Shown: one piece after another, positions 39,502 through 49,246 of the stretch
Layout of the letters: every line of letters begins with the position of its first letter
How positions within the stretch are numbered: position 1 is the first letter of the stretch
Origin: Armatimonas rosea
Lineage (GTDB): Bacteria > Armatimonadota > Armatimonadia > Armatimonadales > Armatimonadaceae
Length of the DNA: 64,000 nt
Reading direction: 5' to 3'
Assembly (NCBI RefSeq): GCF_014202505.1
Contig: NZ_JACHGW010000005.1
Span: forward strand, 124,001-188,000
The notes under the pieces: generated by a model
The model's input: the letters and a program-made list of their open reading frames with translations, nothing else
What the model was told of the DNA's origin: nothing
The model's database searches: none
Position numbers and translations under genes: made by a program

Positions 39502-42360
39502 GTGAACACTCGTTCGTCTCATGCCTCCTCGTCTCTGCACTCTCATATCGTCGTCCGTGGTGCCCGCCAGAACAACCTCAAGAACATCGACATCGATATT
39601 CCGCGCGACCAGCTGGTGGTGATCACGGGGCTCTCCGGGTCGGGGAAGTCGTCGCTGGCCTTCGACACGCTCTTTGCCGAGGGGCAGCGGCGCTATGTCG
39701 AGTCGCTCTCCGCCTACGCCCGGCAGTTCCTGGGGCAGATGGACAAGCCCGATGTGGACCAGATCGAGGGCCTCTCACCGGCGGTCTCCATCGACCAGAA
39801 GAGCACGTCGAAGAACCCCCGCTCGACCGTCGGCACAGTCACCGAGATCTACGATTATCTACGCCTGCTCTTTGCGCGTGTCGGGACGCCCCACTGCCCC
39901 AAGTGCGGCAAGCCGGTCACCCAGCAGCAGCCTAGCCAGATTGTCGATGTGGTGATGACGATGGAGGAGGGGGCGCGCATCCAGGTGCTCGCTCCGATCA
40001 TCCGGGGCCGCAAGGGCGAGTACAAGAAAGAGCTGGAGGAGCTCAAGAAAGAGGGCTTTGCCCGTGTCCGAGTGGATGGCACGGTCTATGACCTAGAGAG
40101 TGTCCCCACTCTGGATCGCTACAAACAGCACGACATTGACATCGTTGTCGATAGAATTGTTGTCAAGCCCGGTGTCGAGAAGCGTGTCGCGGACTCCGTC
40201 GAGACGGCGCTAAAACGTAGTAAGGGCCTGGTCGGGGTGGAGATTGTCGGCGGCGAGGTGCTGCTCTTCTCCGAGAACTTTGCGTGTACCAGCTGTGGCA
40301 TCTCCCTCCCCGAGATCGAGCCGCGGACGTTCTCGTTCAACTCCCCGTTTGGTGCTTGTGAGACCTGCCACGGCCTCGGCACCCAGTCCGAGTTCGACCC
40401 GGAGCTGATCGCCCCGGACCGCGAGATGAGTATCGGGCAGGGCGGCATCAAGTACTTTGTCTACAAGTCCGGCAAGGAGATCATGAGCGAGGGGCGCACA
40501 GCGCTCTTTGCCGCGGTCGCCAAGAAGCTGGGCTTCACGATGGAGACCCCGCTCAAGAAGCTCACCGAGACCCAGCTCCACTCGCTCTTCTATGGCATCA
40601 AGGGCAACGTGACCATGGAGTCCAAGAACCGCTTTGGGCGCACACGGCACTTCGACACCGAGTTTCCGGGGGTGATCGCCATCATGGAGCGCCACTGGAA
40701 CGAGACCAGCTCGGACTACATCAAGCAGGACCTGGAGCAGTACCGCCGCAACAACCCGTGCCCTGCGTGCAAGGGCCAGCGCCTCAAGCCCGAGGCACTG
40801 GGCGTCCTCTTTGGCGGCAAGAACATCTCCCAGATCACCGCCTTCTCCATCGCCGCCGCCGTGGACTTTGTCGAGAAGCTCACCCTCACCGAGCGCGAAA
40901 TGCTCATCGCCCGGCAGATATTAAAAGAGATCGGGGCGCGCCTGGGCTTCCTCAAGAATGTTGGGCTGGGCTACCTGACCCTAGATCGGGCCGCAGGCTC
41001 GCTCTCGGGTGGGGAGGCGCAGCGCATCCGCCTCGCCACCCAGATCGGCTCGGGCCTGATGGGGGTCTTGTATATCCTCGACGAGCCGAGTATCGGTCTG
41101 CACCAGCGCGACAACACCCGACTGATCGAGACCCTCGTGCGTCTGCGCGACCTAGGCAACACCATCTTAGTGGTCGAGCACGACGAAGAGACCATGGAAG
41201 CGGCGGACTGGCTGATCGATATCGGGCCGGGCGCAGGGATTCATGGTGGCTACGTGGTCGCACAAGGCCCGCCCAGTGTCGTGAAAGAGTCGCCGGACTC
41301 GGTCACGGGGGCCTACCTCTCTGGCCGCAAGAAGATCGCGCCGCCCGCCGAGCGGCGTAAAGGGGATGGTCGCAACCTGACCATTGTGGGCGCACGCGGC
41401 AACAACCTCAAGAACGTCACCGCGCAGATTCCGCTGGGCACCATGACCGTGGTCACGGGGGTCTCTGGCTCGGGCAAGTCCACCCTCATCCAGGACACGC
41501 TCTACCCCCGCCTGATGAATGAGGTCTACCGCTCGCACATGGTGGCCTCGCCGCATACCGGGATTTCGGGGATCGAGCATATCGAGAAGGTGATCGATAT
41601 CGACCAGTCCCCGATTGGCCGGACGCCGCGCTCCAACCCCGCCACCTATACCGGCACCTTCGACCTAATCCGCGACCTCTTCGCCGCCACCCCCGAGGCA
41701 AAAGTGCGCGGCTACGGCCCCGGTCGCTTCAGCTTCAACGTGAAAGGCGGTCGCTGCGAAGCCTGCCAGGGCGATGGCATCCTGAAGATCGAGATGCACT
41801 TCCTCCCGGATGTCTATGTCCCCTGCGAGGTCTGCAAGGGCGCGCGCTACAGCCGGGAGACCCTGCAAGTGACCTACAAGGGCAAGAGCATCAGCGATGT
41901 CCTGAACATGTCGGTAGGGGAGGCAGTTGAGTTCTTCGAGGCCGTCCCACGCATCGCCCGCAAGGTGAAAACCATCGCCGATGTGGGTTTGGACTACATC
42001 AAGCTCGGCCAGCCCGCCACCACTCTCTCGGGCGGCGAAGCGCAGCGTGTCAAGCTCGCCACCGAGCTCTCCAAGCGCAGCCACGCTGGGACTATCTACA
42101 TCCTCGATGAGCCCACCACCGGCCTGCACTTCGCCGATATCGAAAAGCTCCTCACCCTCCTTCAGCGCTTAGTGGATGCTGGAGCCACCGTCCTCGTCAT
42201 CGAGCACAACCTCGATGTCATCAAGTGCGCCGACTGGGTGCTAGACCTCGGCCCCGAAGGCGGCGACGGCGGCGGGATGATCGTCGCCACCGGCACCCCC
42301 GAACAAATCGCCCAGTGCGACACAAGCCACACTGGGCGATACTTGAAGAAGATGCTGTAG
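39502..42360 (+). CDS. uvrA: Excinuclease ABC subunit UvrA
   Basis: 952 residues from GTG 39502; the -10 spacing supports this start. It is the damage-recognition ATPase of nucleotide excision repair. Features: [22 protein letters not shown], Walker [16 protein letters not shown], zinc modules CPKCGKP, CTSCG...CETC and CEACQGDGI...CEVCKGARY, two [11 protein letters not shown] signatures, second Walker [16 protein letters not shown], and [18 protein letters not shown]. The last ~70 codons are duplicated downstream at 43173-43373. Confidence 0.97.
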   Translation: MNTRSSHASSSLHSHIVVRGARQNNLKNIDIDIPRDQLVVITGLSGSGKSSLAFDTLFAEGQRRYVESLSAYARQFLGQMDKPDVDQIEGLSPAVSIDQKSTSKNPRSTVGTVTEIYDYLRLLFARVGTPHCPKCGKPVTQQQPSQIVDVVMTMEEGARIQVLAPIIRGRKGEYKKELEELKKEGFARVRVDGTVYDLESVPTLDRYKQHDIDIVVDRIVVKPGVEKRVADSVETALKRSKGLVGVEIVGGEVLLFSENFACTSCGISLPEIEPRTFSFNSPFGACETCHGLGTQSEFDPELIAPDREMSIGQGGIKYFVYKSGKEIMSEGRTALFAAVAKKLGFTMETPLKKLTETQLHSLFYGIKGNVTMESKNRFGRTRHFDTEFPGVIAIMERHWNETSSDYIKQDLEQYRRNNPCPACKGQRLKPEALGVLFGGKNISQITAFSIAAAVDFVEKLTLTEREMLIARQILKEIGARLGFLKNVGLGYLTLDRAAGSLSGGEAQRIRLATQIGSGLMGVLYILDEPSIGLHQRDNTRLIETLVRLRDLGNTILVVEHDEETMEAADWLIDIGPGAGIHGGYVVAQGPPSVVKESPDSVTGAYLSGRKKIAPPAERRKGDGRNLTIVGARGNNLKNVTAQIPLGTMTVVTGVSGSGKSTLIQDTLYPRLMNEVYRSHMVASPHTGISGIEHIEKVIDIDQSPIGRTPRSNPATYTGTFDLIRDLFAATPEAKVRGYGPGRFSFNVKGGRCEACQGDGILKIEMHFLPDVYVPCEVCKGARYSRETLQVTYKGKSISDVLNMSVGEAVEFFEAVPRIARKVKTIADVGLDYIKLGQPATTLSGGEAQRVKLATELSKRSHAGTIYILDEPTTGLHFADIEKLLTLLQRLVDAGATVLVIEHNLDVIKCADWVLDLGPEGGDGGGMIVATGTPEQIAQCDTSHTGRYLKKML
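42133..42349 (+). repeat. uvrA 3'-end segment duplicated downstream (source copy)
   Basis: This coding segment recurs at 43173-43373 with scattered substitutions and small deletions, including one of 6 nt in a GGC-repeat stretch. The DUF4058 gene lies between the two copies. Confidence 0.85.
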
Positions 42361-42363
42361 AGT
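42358..42363 (+). promoter_or_regulatory. -10 box of the DUF4058 gene
   Basis: TAGAGT, overlapping the uvrA stop codon, with a 6-nt gap to the ATG at 42370. Confidence 0.4.
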
Positions 42364-42369
42364 ATTCCT

Positions 42370-43161
42370 ATGCCGCCATTTCCTGGAATGAATCCGTACC
42401 TGGAGAGTGTGGAGCTGTGGCACAACCTGCACCACGCCCTGATTACCTGCATTGCGGGTGAGCTAAACCAGACCCTCCCTCAAGGCTTCGCTGCCGAAAT
42501 GGAGGAGCAGGTCTATCTCTTGCCCCCTCAGGACTCGCTCTACCCCGATGTCGCTATCGTTCGGCGCCCCAGCTCCACACCCAACTTTGCCAGCGCACCC
42601 AATCCCACCGCAGGAGCCGTTGCGCTTGCTCCCTCTCCCTCGCTGGAGATTCGCGCCGAGCCACAAGAGATTCATACGTCGCGTGTGCGCGTCGTGACCA
42701 CCAGAGGACGGCGAGAAGTCGTGGCGTTTATCGAGGTCCTCAGCCCAACCAATAAAGAGGGCGAGGGCCGCGAGGAGTACTGGGCAAAGCAAGCGGAGCT
42801 ACTCGATAGCGACACGCATCTCCTAGAAATAGACTTTCTACGCGGTGGTAAGCATACCATCGCCGCTCCTGCGTCCACGCTCGCCGAGCAAACGGGCTTC
42901 TGGGACTACGTTGTCTGTCTCCACCGCGCCGGAAGTGGCCCCGTCTACCAGTGCTGGCCCTTCACCCTCCGCGATCCGCTGCCCATTGTGGTCGTCCCGC
43001 TGACGCAAGGCCACCCGGATATTGCCCTCAACCTCCCCGCGATCTTTGCGCAAGCCTGCACCCTCGGCCCCTTCGCCCGCGTCGTAGACTACTCTGCTCC
43101 CCCGAGGCCACGCCTGTCACCAAACGATGCTGCGTGGGCTGAGGAATTGCTTCGGCGCTAA
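42370..43161 (+). CDS. DUF4058 family protein
   Basis: 263 residues. The start [11 protein letters not shown], the [33 protein letters not shown] segment, PDVAIV, and the ...[44 protein letters not shown] core are diagnostic of DUF4058. The family is common in Cyanobacteria, Planctomycetes and Armatimonadota, often in multiple copies, with unknown function. The [13 protein letters not shown] strand suggests a nuclease-like fold, by analogy with Uma2. The gene is flanked by the original and duplicated ends of uvrA, which suggests it arrived by a duplicative insertion. Confidence 0.9.
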   Translation: MPPFPGMNPYLESVELWHNLHHALITCIAGELNQTLPQGFAAEMEEQVYLLPPQDSLYPDVAIVRRPSSTPNFASAPNPTAGAVALAPSPSLEIRAEPQEIHTSRVRVVTTRGRREVVAFIEVLSPTNKEGEGREEYWAKQAELLDSDTHLLEIDFLRGGKHTIAAPASTLAEQTGFWDYVVCLHRAGSGPVYQCWPFTLRDPLPIVVVPLTQGHPDIALNLPAIFAQACTLGPFARVVDYSAPPRPRLSPNDAAWAEELLRR

Positions 43162-43172
43162 AGAGCGTCGAG

Positions 43173-43375
43173 AAGACATCGAAAAGCTCCTCACCCTTCG
43201 CCAGCGCTTGGTCTATGCCGGAGCCACCGTCCTCGTGATCGAGCACAACCTAGATGTCATCAAGTGCGCCGACTGGGTGCTAGACCTCGGCCCCGAAGGC
43301 GGCGACGGGATGATCGTCGCCTCCAGCACCCCCGAACAAATCGCCCAGTACGACACAAGTCACACTGGGCAATAG
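43173..43375 (+). pseudogene. Duplicated 3' fragment of uvrA
   Basis: It encodes [27 protein letters not shown] in the same frame as the UvrA C-terminus, then an early stop (CAATAG) where intact UvrA continues with RYLKKML. There is no start codon of its own beyond one inside the DUF4058 gene. It cannot form a functional ATPase. Confidence 0.88.
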
Positions 43376-43414
43376 TTGAAAAGAGCTTAGAGTTTTGAAA
43401 TGATTAGCAATATT

Positions 43415-44686
43415 TTACTTGATCCCAAATTGTCTTACATTTCCATTACTTGGACCTGATATACCCACGTTTTCCTGTCTTAGATTTAATTCGATAATAT
43501 ATTTCTTGATGCTTTCGTCAGATAAATCGCTTGATTTGACTTTATTTCCAATTGATATAGTTTTTTCATTGTACTTTTTGGCTGATTGGTCGTATTCTTG
43601 GATTTTTATTACGGACCCTGTGTTTTTTCTGTATCCATTTATAATAGATATTAAGTTGTTATATTCGTTTATTCCTGTATAAAGACGAACTGTGTCTGCT
43701 AGCGCTGTAAGATAATTTGCATCGCTATCCGTCAGGAATTTTCCGTCAAGAGAAACTGCTTTTTTAATTAATGCATTGGATATTTTATCTGTACTGACAG
43801 TTGCTGTGTTGTTAGAAGGGATATATTGTGTTATATCGAATGTGATGTTGATGGCAGGTTCAGTAAATGAGGGGATTGATCTGTTAGTCTTGAATACATT
43901 TTTTAAACTGGCATTTGTGAATGATGTGAAAATAATGTTAGGTTTAAAATCTCCAATATTAAGTGCCAGAATTATTTCTGGGCCATGAAAAAATCTATAA
44001 CTCTTATTTGAGAAAATATTAGACTTAAAATCAGATGAAGAGAGACCTGAAATGATTGATCTAAAAGAATAACCCATCTTTAAATTTGCACCTATGCGAC
44101 TATCATTATTTCCAAATTGACGATAGTTTTCAAATTTACCTAACGATCCATATGCAAGCCATCCTTGATCACTAGAAGTATCTTTCTTCCATTGAAGCGG
44201 CGTAAAGCCGATGTTGAAATAGTGTCCATGTTTTGACTTAAGATCACTTTCTGTGTCTATATCGGGATTTGGTTTTGCACCTTTAAATAAACTATGAATG
44301 TTACTATCGCTTGCTATGTATAAATTATATACAAATCCAGATTGTGTTGGTAATAAGAGCTTTTTACCAAATTCATTTGCGTCTTCAGACGAGAATATAT
44401 CTGATATCTGGAATACAGACGAAGTGATTTTCTTATTGTAGTCTTTAATTGTGTAACCAAATAATGAATTGAAACCAGTAGTGCCAAATACATTAGATTT
44501 TGCTTTTTGGTTGGGTGATACTGAAATCCCATAAGCCATTCCATATTTTATAGAGCTTTGATCTGATATTTGATTGAGTATATTTTCAGCGTCAGACTTT
44601 GTTTTTTGATTGTCTTGACCAAGTGAAATGGACTGGTTGGCCATGATAAGTAATGCTGTTGTTATTATTGTGTTGGTTAGTTTCAT
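43415..44686 (-). CDS. AT-rich exported hypothetical protein
   Basis: 423 residues with a signal peptide (MKLTNTIITTALLIMANQSISLGQ). The ribosome-binding site is AAAGG, 8 nt before the ATG. The mature protein is rich in Ser, Asn, Ile and Lys and has many short beta-like segments (YGMAYGISVSPNQ, IGANLKMGYSFRSI), so an outer-membrane or surface protein is possible. No known family. Base composition and codon use (AAT, AAA, TTT) differ sharply from all neighbours, which points to recent acquisition. It is monocistronic, with no recognisable mobile-element genes beside it. Confidence 0.8.
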   Translation of the reverse strand: MKLTNTIITTALLIMANQSISLGQDNQKTKSDAENILNQISDQSSIKYGMAYGISVSPNQKAKSNVFGTTGFNSLFGYTIKDYNKKITSSVFQISDIFSSEDANEFGKKLLLPTQSGFVYNLYIASDSNIHSLFKGAKPNPDIDTESDLKSKHGHYFNIGFTPLQWKKDTSSDQGWLAYGSLGKFENYRQFGNNDSRIGANLKMGYSFRSIISGLSSSDFKSNIFSNKSYRFFHGPEIILALNIGDFKPNIIFTSFTNASLKNVFKTNRSIPSFTEPAINITFDITQYIPSNNTATVSTDKISNALIKKAVSLDGKFLTDSDANYLTALADTVRLYTGINEYNNLISIINGYRKNTGSVIKIQEYDQSAKKYNEKTISIGNKVKSSDLSDESIKKYIIELNLRQENVGISGPSNGNVRQFGIK

Positions 44687-44960
44687 TCTTTTGCCTTTGA
44701 AGATTCTTTATATTGATTCGGCTACGGGTGCATACCCCGGAGCTTGCTCCAGTCGGGTAGTTGTATTGTAGAAACGATTATACATAGACTTTATTTGTGG
44801 CGCAAGAGCTAAATAAGAATTTTCCTAGAATATTTATTACCTTATAGTGCTTAACAATCTATTACCTAATTGTTGGCAAATCGTTGTCAAGGTGGGGTCG
44901 GCACAAATAAAGCCATACTGAGGTGAGATGCGTGGCTATGAGTTGTAGATCGGTAGTCCT
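44687..44960. other. Non-coding AT-rich spacer
   Basis: 274 bp upstream of the AT-rich gene. It contains a small GGAGCTTGCTCC palindrome (about 44739-44750) and A/T runs. No gene, tRNA or clear promoter was seen. Confidence 0.5.
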
Positions 44961-45175
44961 TCAGGGAACGCTAGCTTTGGGCTTACGCTTGGGGGGCTTG
45001 CGTTCGCTGGTGATAGTGCCTCCGGCTTGCTTATATTGCTTGCTATCGGCACCATAAACTGATCGGAAGCCATCACGGGCGCGTATGGTGTAGTCAGTGA
45101 GGGTATCTACTTTCTTATCGCACTCCTGGAGTATTCCAGTAAGTTTGTTACGCTGCGCTTCTTTGCATCCTGGAG
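44961..45175 (-). pseudogene. 3' remnant of a hypothetical gene
   Basis: On the minus strand the frame reads CKEAQRNKLTGILQECDKKVDTL...RDGFRSVYGADSKQYKQAGGTITSERKPPKRKPK followed by a stop. The (F)RSVYGADSKQYKQAGGT tail resembles the end of helical hypothetical proteins found in several phyla. Upstream the frame runs into the epimerase promoter and gene without a plausible start, so only the 3' end survives. Confidence 0.45.
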
Positions 45176-45224
45176 AGAAACGACGAACTGTGCCAAATTT
45201 CGGGGAGGCGGTTCGTGCGGCAGG

Positions 45225-45230
45225 TACAAT
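45225..45230 (+). promoter_or_regulatory. -10 box of the epimerase gene
   Basis: TACAAT with a 6-nt gap to the ATG at 45237. Confidence 0.55.
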
Positions 45231-45236
45231 CCAGGA

Positions 45237-46124
45237 ATGGGAAAAGCAAGAGTGTTGGTGACCGGTGCGGCAGGAGTGGCGGGGCGGGAGACGGCTCGGC
45301 AGCTGCTGGTGGCGGGGTTTGAGGTGCGGATGGCGGATGTCGGGGCGCCGCCTAAGGATGCCGAGCTGGCGGGAGTGGAGTTTGTGCGCTGCGACACGCG
45401 CTCGCCGCAGGATGTGGAGGCGGCGGTGGAGGGCTGCGAGGGGGTCGTGCACCTAGCGGCGTGGCACTGCGGGCATATTCCTCCCGTGAGTGATGCGACC
45501 ATCTTCGCGGTGAATGTCGATGGGACGTTCTATGTTTTAGAGGCGTGTGTGAAGTTCGGCGTGAAGGCCGTGGCGTATGCCTCGTCGATGGCGTATGGGC
45601 ACGGCGGGGTCTACTCGGTGACCAAGGTGATTGGCGAGGACCTGTGCCGGACATGGCACAACCGAACCCGGCGGCCGATCACGCTTTTGCGCTACCATGA
45701 CTTTGTGCCCAAGCCCTATCTTGCGTTTGGGGAGAAGCTATTGCGTAATGGGGTCGATGCCCGCGATGTGGCTGCGTCGAATGTGGCTTCTATTTCGAAG
45801 GGGCTCGAAGGTGGCTTTGGGGTCTTGCGCTCCGTGATCCACACCAACCATGGGATGCCCGCCGACGTCGTGGGGGACTTTAAGACCCACGGCTTGGCGT
45901 GGTGTGAGGCGCAGGTGCCGGGCAGTGGTGCTCTGATCGCCAAGTACGGCATCACCTTCCCCGAGCGCGTGGAGCAGCACGATATGAGCGAGGCCGCGAG
46001 TGTGCTGGGCTGGACTCCCCAGATCAGCTTTGTCACCTTCTTGCAGGACCTCGCCGCGCGCGAGGCACGCGGCGAGGACATTCGGGCGCTCTGGGCACCG
46101 GGGCTCCTGCCTACAGCTGGCTAA
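45237..46124 (+). CDS. NAD(P)-dependent epimerase/dehydratase (extended SDR)
   Basis: 295 residues. The Rossmann motif VLVTGAAGVAGRETARQLLVAGFEVRMADV, VVHLAAWH, the Ser-Tyr-Lys catalytic region (YASSMAYGHGGVYSVTKVIGEDLCR, Tyr and Lys in YSVTK), and LRYHDFVPKP place it in the extended SDR family that epimerises or dehydrates nucleotide sugars. The typical GxxGxxG is present as GAAGVAG. The substrate is unknown. It converges on the next minus-strand gene, overlapping by 14 nt. Confidence 0.85.
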   Translation: MGKARVLVTGAAGVAGRETARQLLVAGFEVRMADVGAPPKDAELAGVEFVRCDTRSPQDVEAAVEGCEGVVHLAAWHCGHIPPVSDATIFAVNVDGTFYVLEACVKFGVKAVAYASSMAYGHGGVYSVTKVIGEDLCRTWHNRTRRPITLLRYHDFVPKPYLAFGEKLLRNGVDARDVAASNVASISKGLEGGFGVLRSVIHTNHGMPADVVGDFKTHGLAWCEAQVPGSGALIAKYGITFPERVEQHDMSEAASVLGWTPQISFVTFLQDLAAREARGEDIRALWAPGLLPTAG

Positions 46125-48489
46125 GGGCGGCGAGCACCTGAGAGAGCGGCTGGTCCGAGGCATCAAAGACGATGCTCTCGGGCTTTGTTTTTGTGTTGAA
46201 GACCCCGTGCCAGTCCTGACGGAAGCGGGCCTTGCTGGGGGAGTCTGTCGATGAGGGCACTTGGAGCCGGGCTTGGGTGGGGGCGAAGTGACGGCCATCG
46301 CGGGCCAGCCGGGTGAGGGCGAGGTGGGGATAGGCGGACTTGAGGGCGGTGAGAAGCTGGTCCCCAAAGCCCTCGGCGGCGTCTTGGCGCACTCTATAGA
46401 AACTGTCCCAGAGCCAGCCCGAGGGGGCATACCAGTTCAGGGTGGGCTTGCTCACTCCCCCCATAGAGAGAGACACACTAAAGCTGACTCGCCCGGAATA
46501 GAGCATCTGGGTATCGAGCCTGGCGCTGGTGAGATCGACCGGGTCGGGGCCTTGCTGGCGCAGGCAGGCTAGGCGCAGGTTCTCGCTGTAGCCCAGGAGC
46601 TCTTTCCAGTCGGCGGTGCCACGCTGGTAGCCCGTGGGGTAGAGGTCGGTGAGGGCGAGGCCGGCGAGCCCTGGGGTTGCCGCGAGGGTGCGGAGGCGGG
46701 GGAGGACGGCGGCTTGGGTCTCCAGAGCATCCGGTCGCAGATAGAGGGGGGAGCGCTTGGCCTCGACAGTCGTGTCGGTGCCTTGGGGCGCACGAAGAGG
46801 GCGGACGAGCGCATGGACGGGGAGCTGGGCGGCCTGCCCGGCCTTGACCGCGGCGGCGAGGAGGGCGGTGTCGCCCAGCCCGACTTGGACCCAGAGCGCG
46901 GCGAAGCCCTGTGCCTTTGCGGCCTGCACCGCTCTCTCCGCGTCTTGTGGGCTCTGGATCGCCACGGCCAGCGTGCGGGGGAGCTGGCGGAGGGGCGCGG
47001 GGAGAATCTCAGGCTCATCGGCGGTCTCGGGGCGGTGCCCGCGTGGGTAGCCCTCCGCTGCCCAGCTCACCCGAATCGGCGGGTAGCTTGGGGGAAGGAG
47101 CTCCAGCACGGTCTGGGGTTCGTAGACCACGCGATCTGTAAAGACCGAGCTGACGGCCTTGGTGAGCTGCTGCTCGGCCTGGGCACGGAGGGTGTCGGGG
47201 AGGTCACTGAGGCGAAGCGTGAGCTCATTGGGGCGCCAGCCACCGTCGGGGGTCTTCAGGAAGGGCTGCTGTTGCCACTGTGCCTCAAACGCGGCGAGGC
47301 GCTCGGCAAGAGTGCCGGTTGGGCGGCTGGGATCGTCGGGATGCCAGCGAAGAAGCGCCGCTTTTTGCGCCTCAGAGCGCTCCTCGGCACCGGCCCGCGC
47401 GGTTTCTAGAGCGTCTTGAGCGGCGGTGAGCCAGTCGTGGATGCGGCCCATGCGGATGGCAAGGGGCGTTAGGTCGTCGGTGAGGACATAGCCCGGCCCC
47501 ACTTTGCGCCAGGTTCCCGCGACACCGCGTGCCAGCGCTTGTAGGACATCGCCCGTGCGTGCTTGGGTGCCGCGCAGGTGCACCTGTCGGTCGGCGTAGC
47601 GCGGGTCGCAGAACAGCTCGTTGCCGGTTGTCTCCCCACAGCGCCGCACCAGCTCCCCGACCGTCTTGGCGTCTTTGAGGGAGACGGGCTTATCGAGCGC
47701 ACTCGCCGTAAAGTCGAGCTGGCCTGGCTTGGCGCTATTGCTCTGTGGGGTCGTAAAGGTCGCGCCGAAGCTCCCCCCCGAGCGGAAGTTAGAGAGGGAA
47801 GACGCTCTCGCAATCGTGACGCCGCTGATCTCCGTCAGGCTGGTCACAAAGGCGATGTCCGTGGTGGAGAACACGTTTGCAGTGTTACTATTGTTATCCC
47901 CGAGGACAAGGCCCGGAATCGCTCCGACAGGCGAGCGCTGCGCCGGGGCACCGAGCTGCCAGGCCGGCGTGCTGGGCGCTTCGCTGGGAAGCTGGATGTA
48001 GGCACCGTTGGCATTGGTAAAGTGGTAGCCGAACCGGCGCGAGAGGCGCAGGCGGGTCTGGGTGCGCTCGGTCTCGCTGAGGGTGACACTCTCGGTGCCG
48101 CGGGTGAGCGGAAACGGACGGGGAATCAGGAGCAGAAAGAGCTTGCGCTGGTCGCGGCTTAGGTCACTTAGGCCCAGGCCAGCGCTGCTACAGAGCTTTT
48201 CCCACTGCTTATCGGTGAGGCTGGCTTCGAGGAGCTCGTATTTCTCGGGCGCACTCAGGCTGTCGTAGAGATCGGGCTTGGGCAGGTTCTCCCAGCGGAG
48301 CTCCGTGCGCTCTCGTGGGATATAGGCCGACAGCGAGCCAAAGGTCGCCAGCTGGAGCGATCTTTCGTCACCGGGCAAGACAATCAGGAGTGGGCCGCGG
48401 GTCTCGGGGTTCCAGGCCAGCGACTCGGGGAAGGCGAGGGTCGGCGCCTGCGCGAGAAGGGCCGCCGGTGTGGCGAGGATCGGTATCAT
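46111..48489 (-). CDS. Large unknown protein, family A paralogue
   Basis: 792 residues. A hydrophobic N-terminus (MIPILATPAALLAQA) could be a short signal peptide. The region KTVGELVRRCGETTGNELFCDPRYADRQVHLRGTQARTGDVLQALARG is an STN-like module. The C-terminal part has alternating barrel-like elements (IQSPQDAERAVQAAKAQGFAALWVQVG, TPGLAGLALTDLYPTGYQRG, ELLGYSENLRLACLRQQGPDPVDL). The same order of blocks is found in the protein at 34836-37253. Function unknown; the STN module suggests periplasmic or envelope work. Confidence 0.75.
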   Translation of the reverse strand: MIPILATPAALLAQAPTLAFPESLAWNPETRGPLLIVLPGDERSLQLATFGSLSAYIPRERTELRWENLPKPDLYDSLSAPEKYELLEASLTDKQWEKLCSSAGLGLSDLSRDQRKLFLLLIPRPFPLTRGTESVTLSETERTQTRLRLSRRFGYHFTNANGAYIQLPSEAPSTPAWQLGAPAQRSPVGAIPGLVLGDNNSNTANVFSTTDIAFVTSLTEISGVTIARASSLSNFRSGGSFGATFTTPQSNSAKPGQLDFTASALDKPVSLKDAKTVGELVRRCGETTGNELFCDPRYADRQVHLRGTQARTGDVLQALARGVAGTWRKVGPGYVLTDDLTPLAIRMGRIHDWLTAAQDALETARAGAEERSEAQKAALLRWHPDDPSRPTGTLAERLAAFEAQWQQQPFLKTPDGGWRPNELTLRLSDLPDTLRAQAEQQLTKAVSSVFTDRVVYEPQTVLELLPPSYPPIRVSWAAEGYPRGHRPETADEPEILPAPLRQLPRTLAVAIQSPQDAERAVQAAKAQGFAALWVQVGLGDTALLAAAVKAGQAAQLPVHALVRPLRAPQGTDTTVEAKRSPLYLRPDALETQAAVLPRLRTLAATPGLAGLALTDLYPTGYQRGTADWKELLGYSENLRLACLRQQGPDPVDLTSARLDTQMLYSGRVSFSVSLSMGGVSKPTLNWYAPSGWLWDSFYRVRQDAAEGFGDQLLTALKSAYPHLALTRLARDGRHFAPTQARLQVPSSTDSPSKARFRQDWHGVFNTKTKPESIVFDASDQPLSQVLAALSQL

Positions 48490-48516
48490 GCCTTGATAGA
48501 CTCCTTGGGGGCCGGG

Positions 48517-48545
48517 TTTGCTTCGTTATTTTAGCACGATATAAT
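48517..48545 (+). promoter_or_regulatory. Promoter of the Lon-domain gene
   Basis: TTTGCT (48517-48522), 17-nt spacer, consensus TATAAT (48540-48545), then 5 nt to the ATG at 48551, giving a probable leaderless mRNA. Confidence 0.6.
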
Positions 48546-48550
48546 CGGGC

Positions 48551-49246
48551 ATGGGATCGTCGCAGGGGGGACGCATTACAGAGGTTCCGCTCTTTCCGCT
48601 GGACCTGGTACTCTTTCCGCAGATGGTGATGCCGCTGCATATCTTCGAGATGCGCTACCGCCTGATGGTGCAGCACTGCCTCAAAGAGAACCTCCCCTTT
48701 GGGATTGTCTTGCTGACGGGAAGCGATGACGCGACCAAGACTGTCGAGACCGCAGAAGTGGGGTGCCTGGCCAAGATCGTCGAGTCGGAGCCGCTCCCGG
48801 ATGGCCGCTTTCGGATTCAGATTGTCGGCACCGAGCGCTTTCGCCTATTGGATACCCACGACAACCGGCCCTACCGCTCGGGGCTCATCGAGCTGCTCTA
48901 CGACCAACCGACCAACGAGGGCAACTGGGAACCGTTAGTGGACTCGCTGAAAGAGGCGCTCAAGGACTACCTGACCCGGCAGCTCGCGCGGGCGGGCAAG
49001 CGGGTCGCGGGCTTTCGCCTGCCGGAGGAGCCCGAGCTTCTCTCCTTTGCTGCGGCCTATGTCCTGCCGATTGCCAACCTGGACAAGCAGACCTTGCTGG
49101 AGCTGACCGACACGCCCGCTCGCCTGCTCTCCGCGCGGGATGTGCTCCGTCGCGCAACCCGGAAGCTGGAGCAAGAGGCCCCGGTTCCCCGTGAGTGGGA
49201 GCCCCTCACGAGCGAGCGGTTTCGTCGCTACCGCTGCTGGAACTAA
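48551..49246 (+). CDS. Lon N-terminal (substrate-binding) domain protein
   Basis: 231 residues. The start EVPLFPLDLVLFPQMVMPLHIFEMRYRLMVQHCLKENLPFGIVLL is the LON-substrate-binding (PUA-like) domain, as is CLAKIVESEPLPDGRFRIQIVGTERFRL. There is no AAA+ or protease domain. Such stand-alone proteins are common and poorly understood. The C-terminal helical part (FAAAYVLPIANLDKQTLLELTDTPARLLSARDVLRR) matches the same family. It overlaps the convergent membrane-protein gene by 41 nt. Confidence 0.92.
   Translation: MGSSQGGRITEVPLFPLDLVLFPQMVMPLHIFEMRYRLMVQHCLKENLPFGIVLLTGSDDATKTVETAEVGCLAKIVESEPLPDGRFRIQIVGTERFRLLDTHDNRPYRSGLIELLYDQPTNEGNWEPLVDSLKEALKDYLTRQLARAGKRVAGFRLPEEPELLSFAAAYVLPIANLDKQTLLELTDTPARLLSARDVLRRATRKLEQEAPVPREWEPLTSERFRRYRCWN

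Noticed and set aside
43127-43375. Possible small intact gene made of the uvrA tail
   Set aside because: It starts inside the DUF4058 gene and has only the end of the UvrA domain; best read as a pseudogene fragment.
44687-44960. tRNA or small RNA in the AT-rich spacer
   Set aside because: No cloverleaf, T-loop or terminator pattern could be found by eye.
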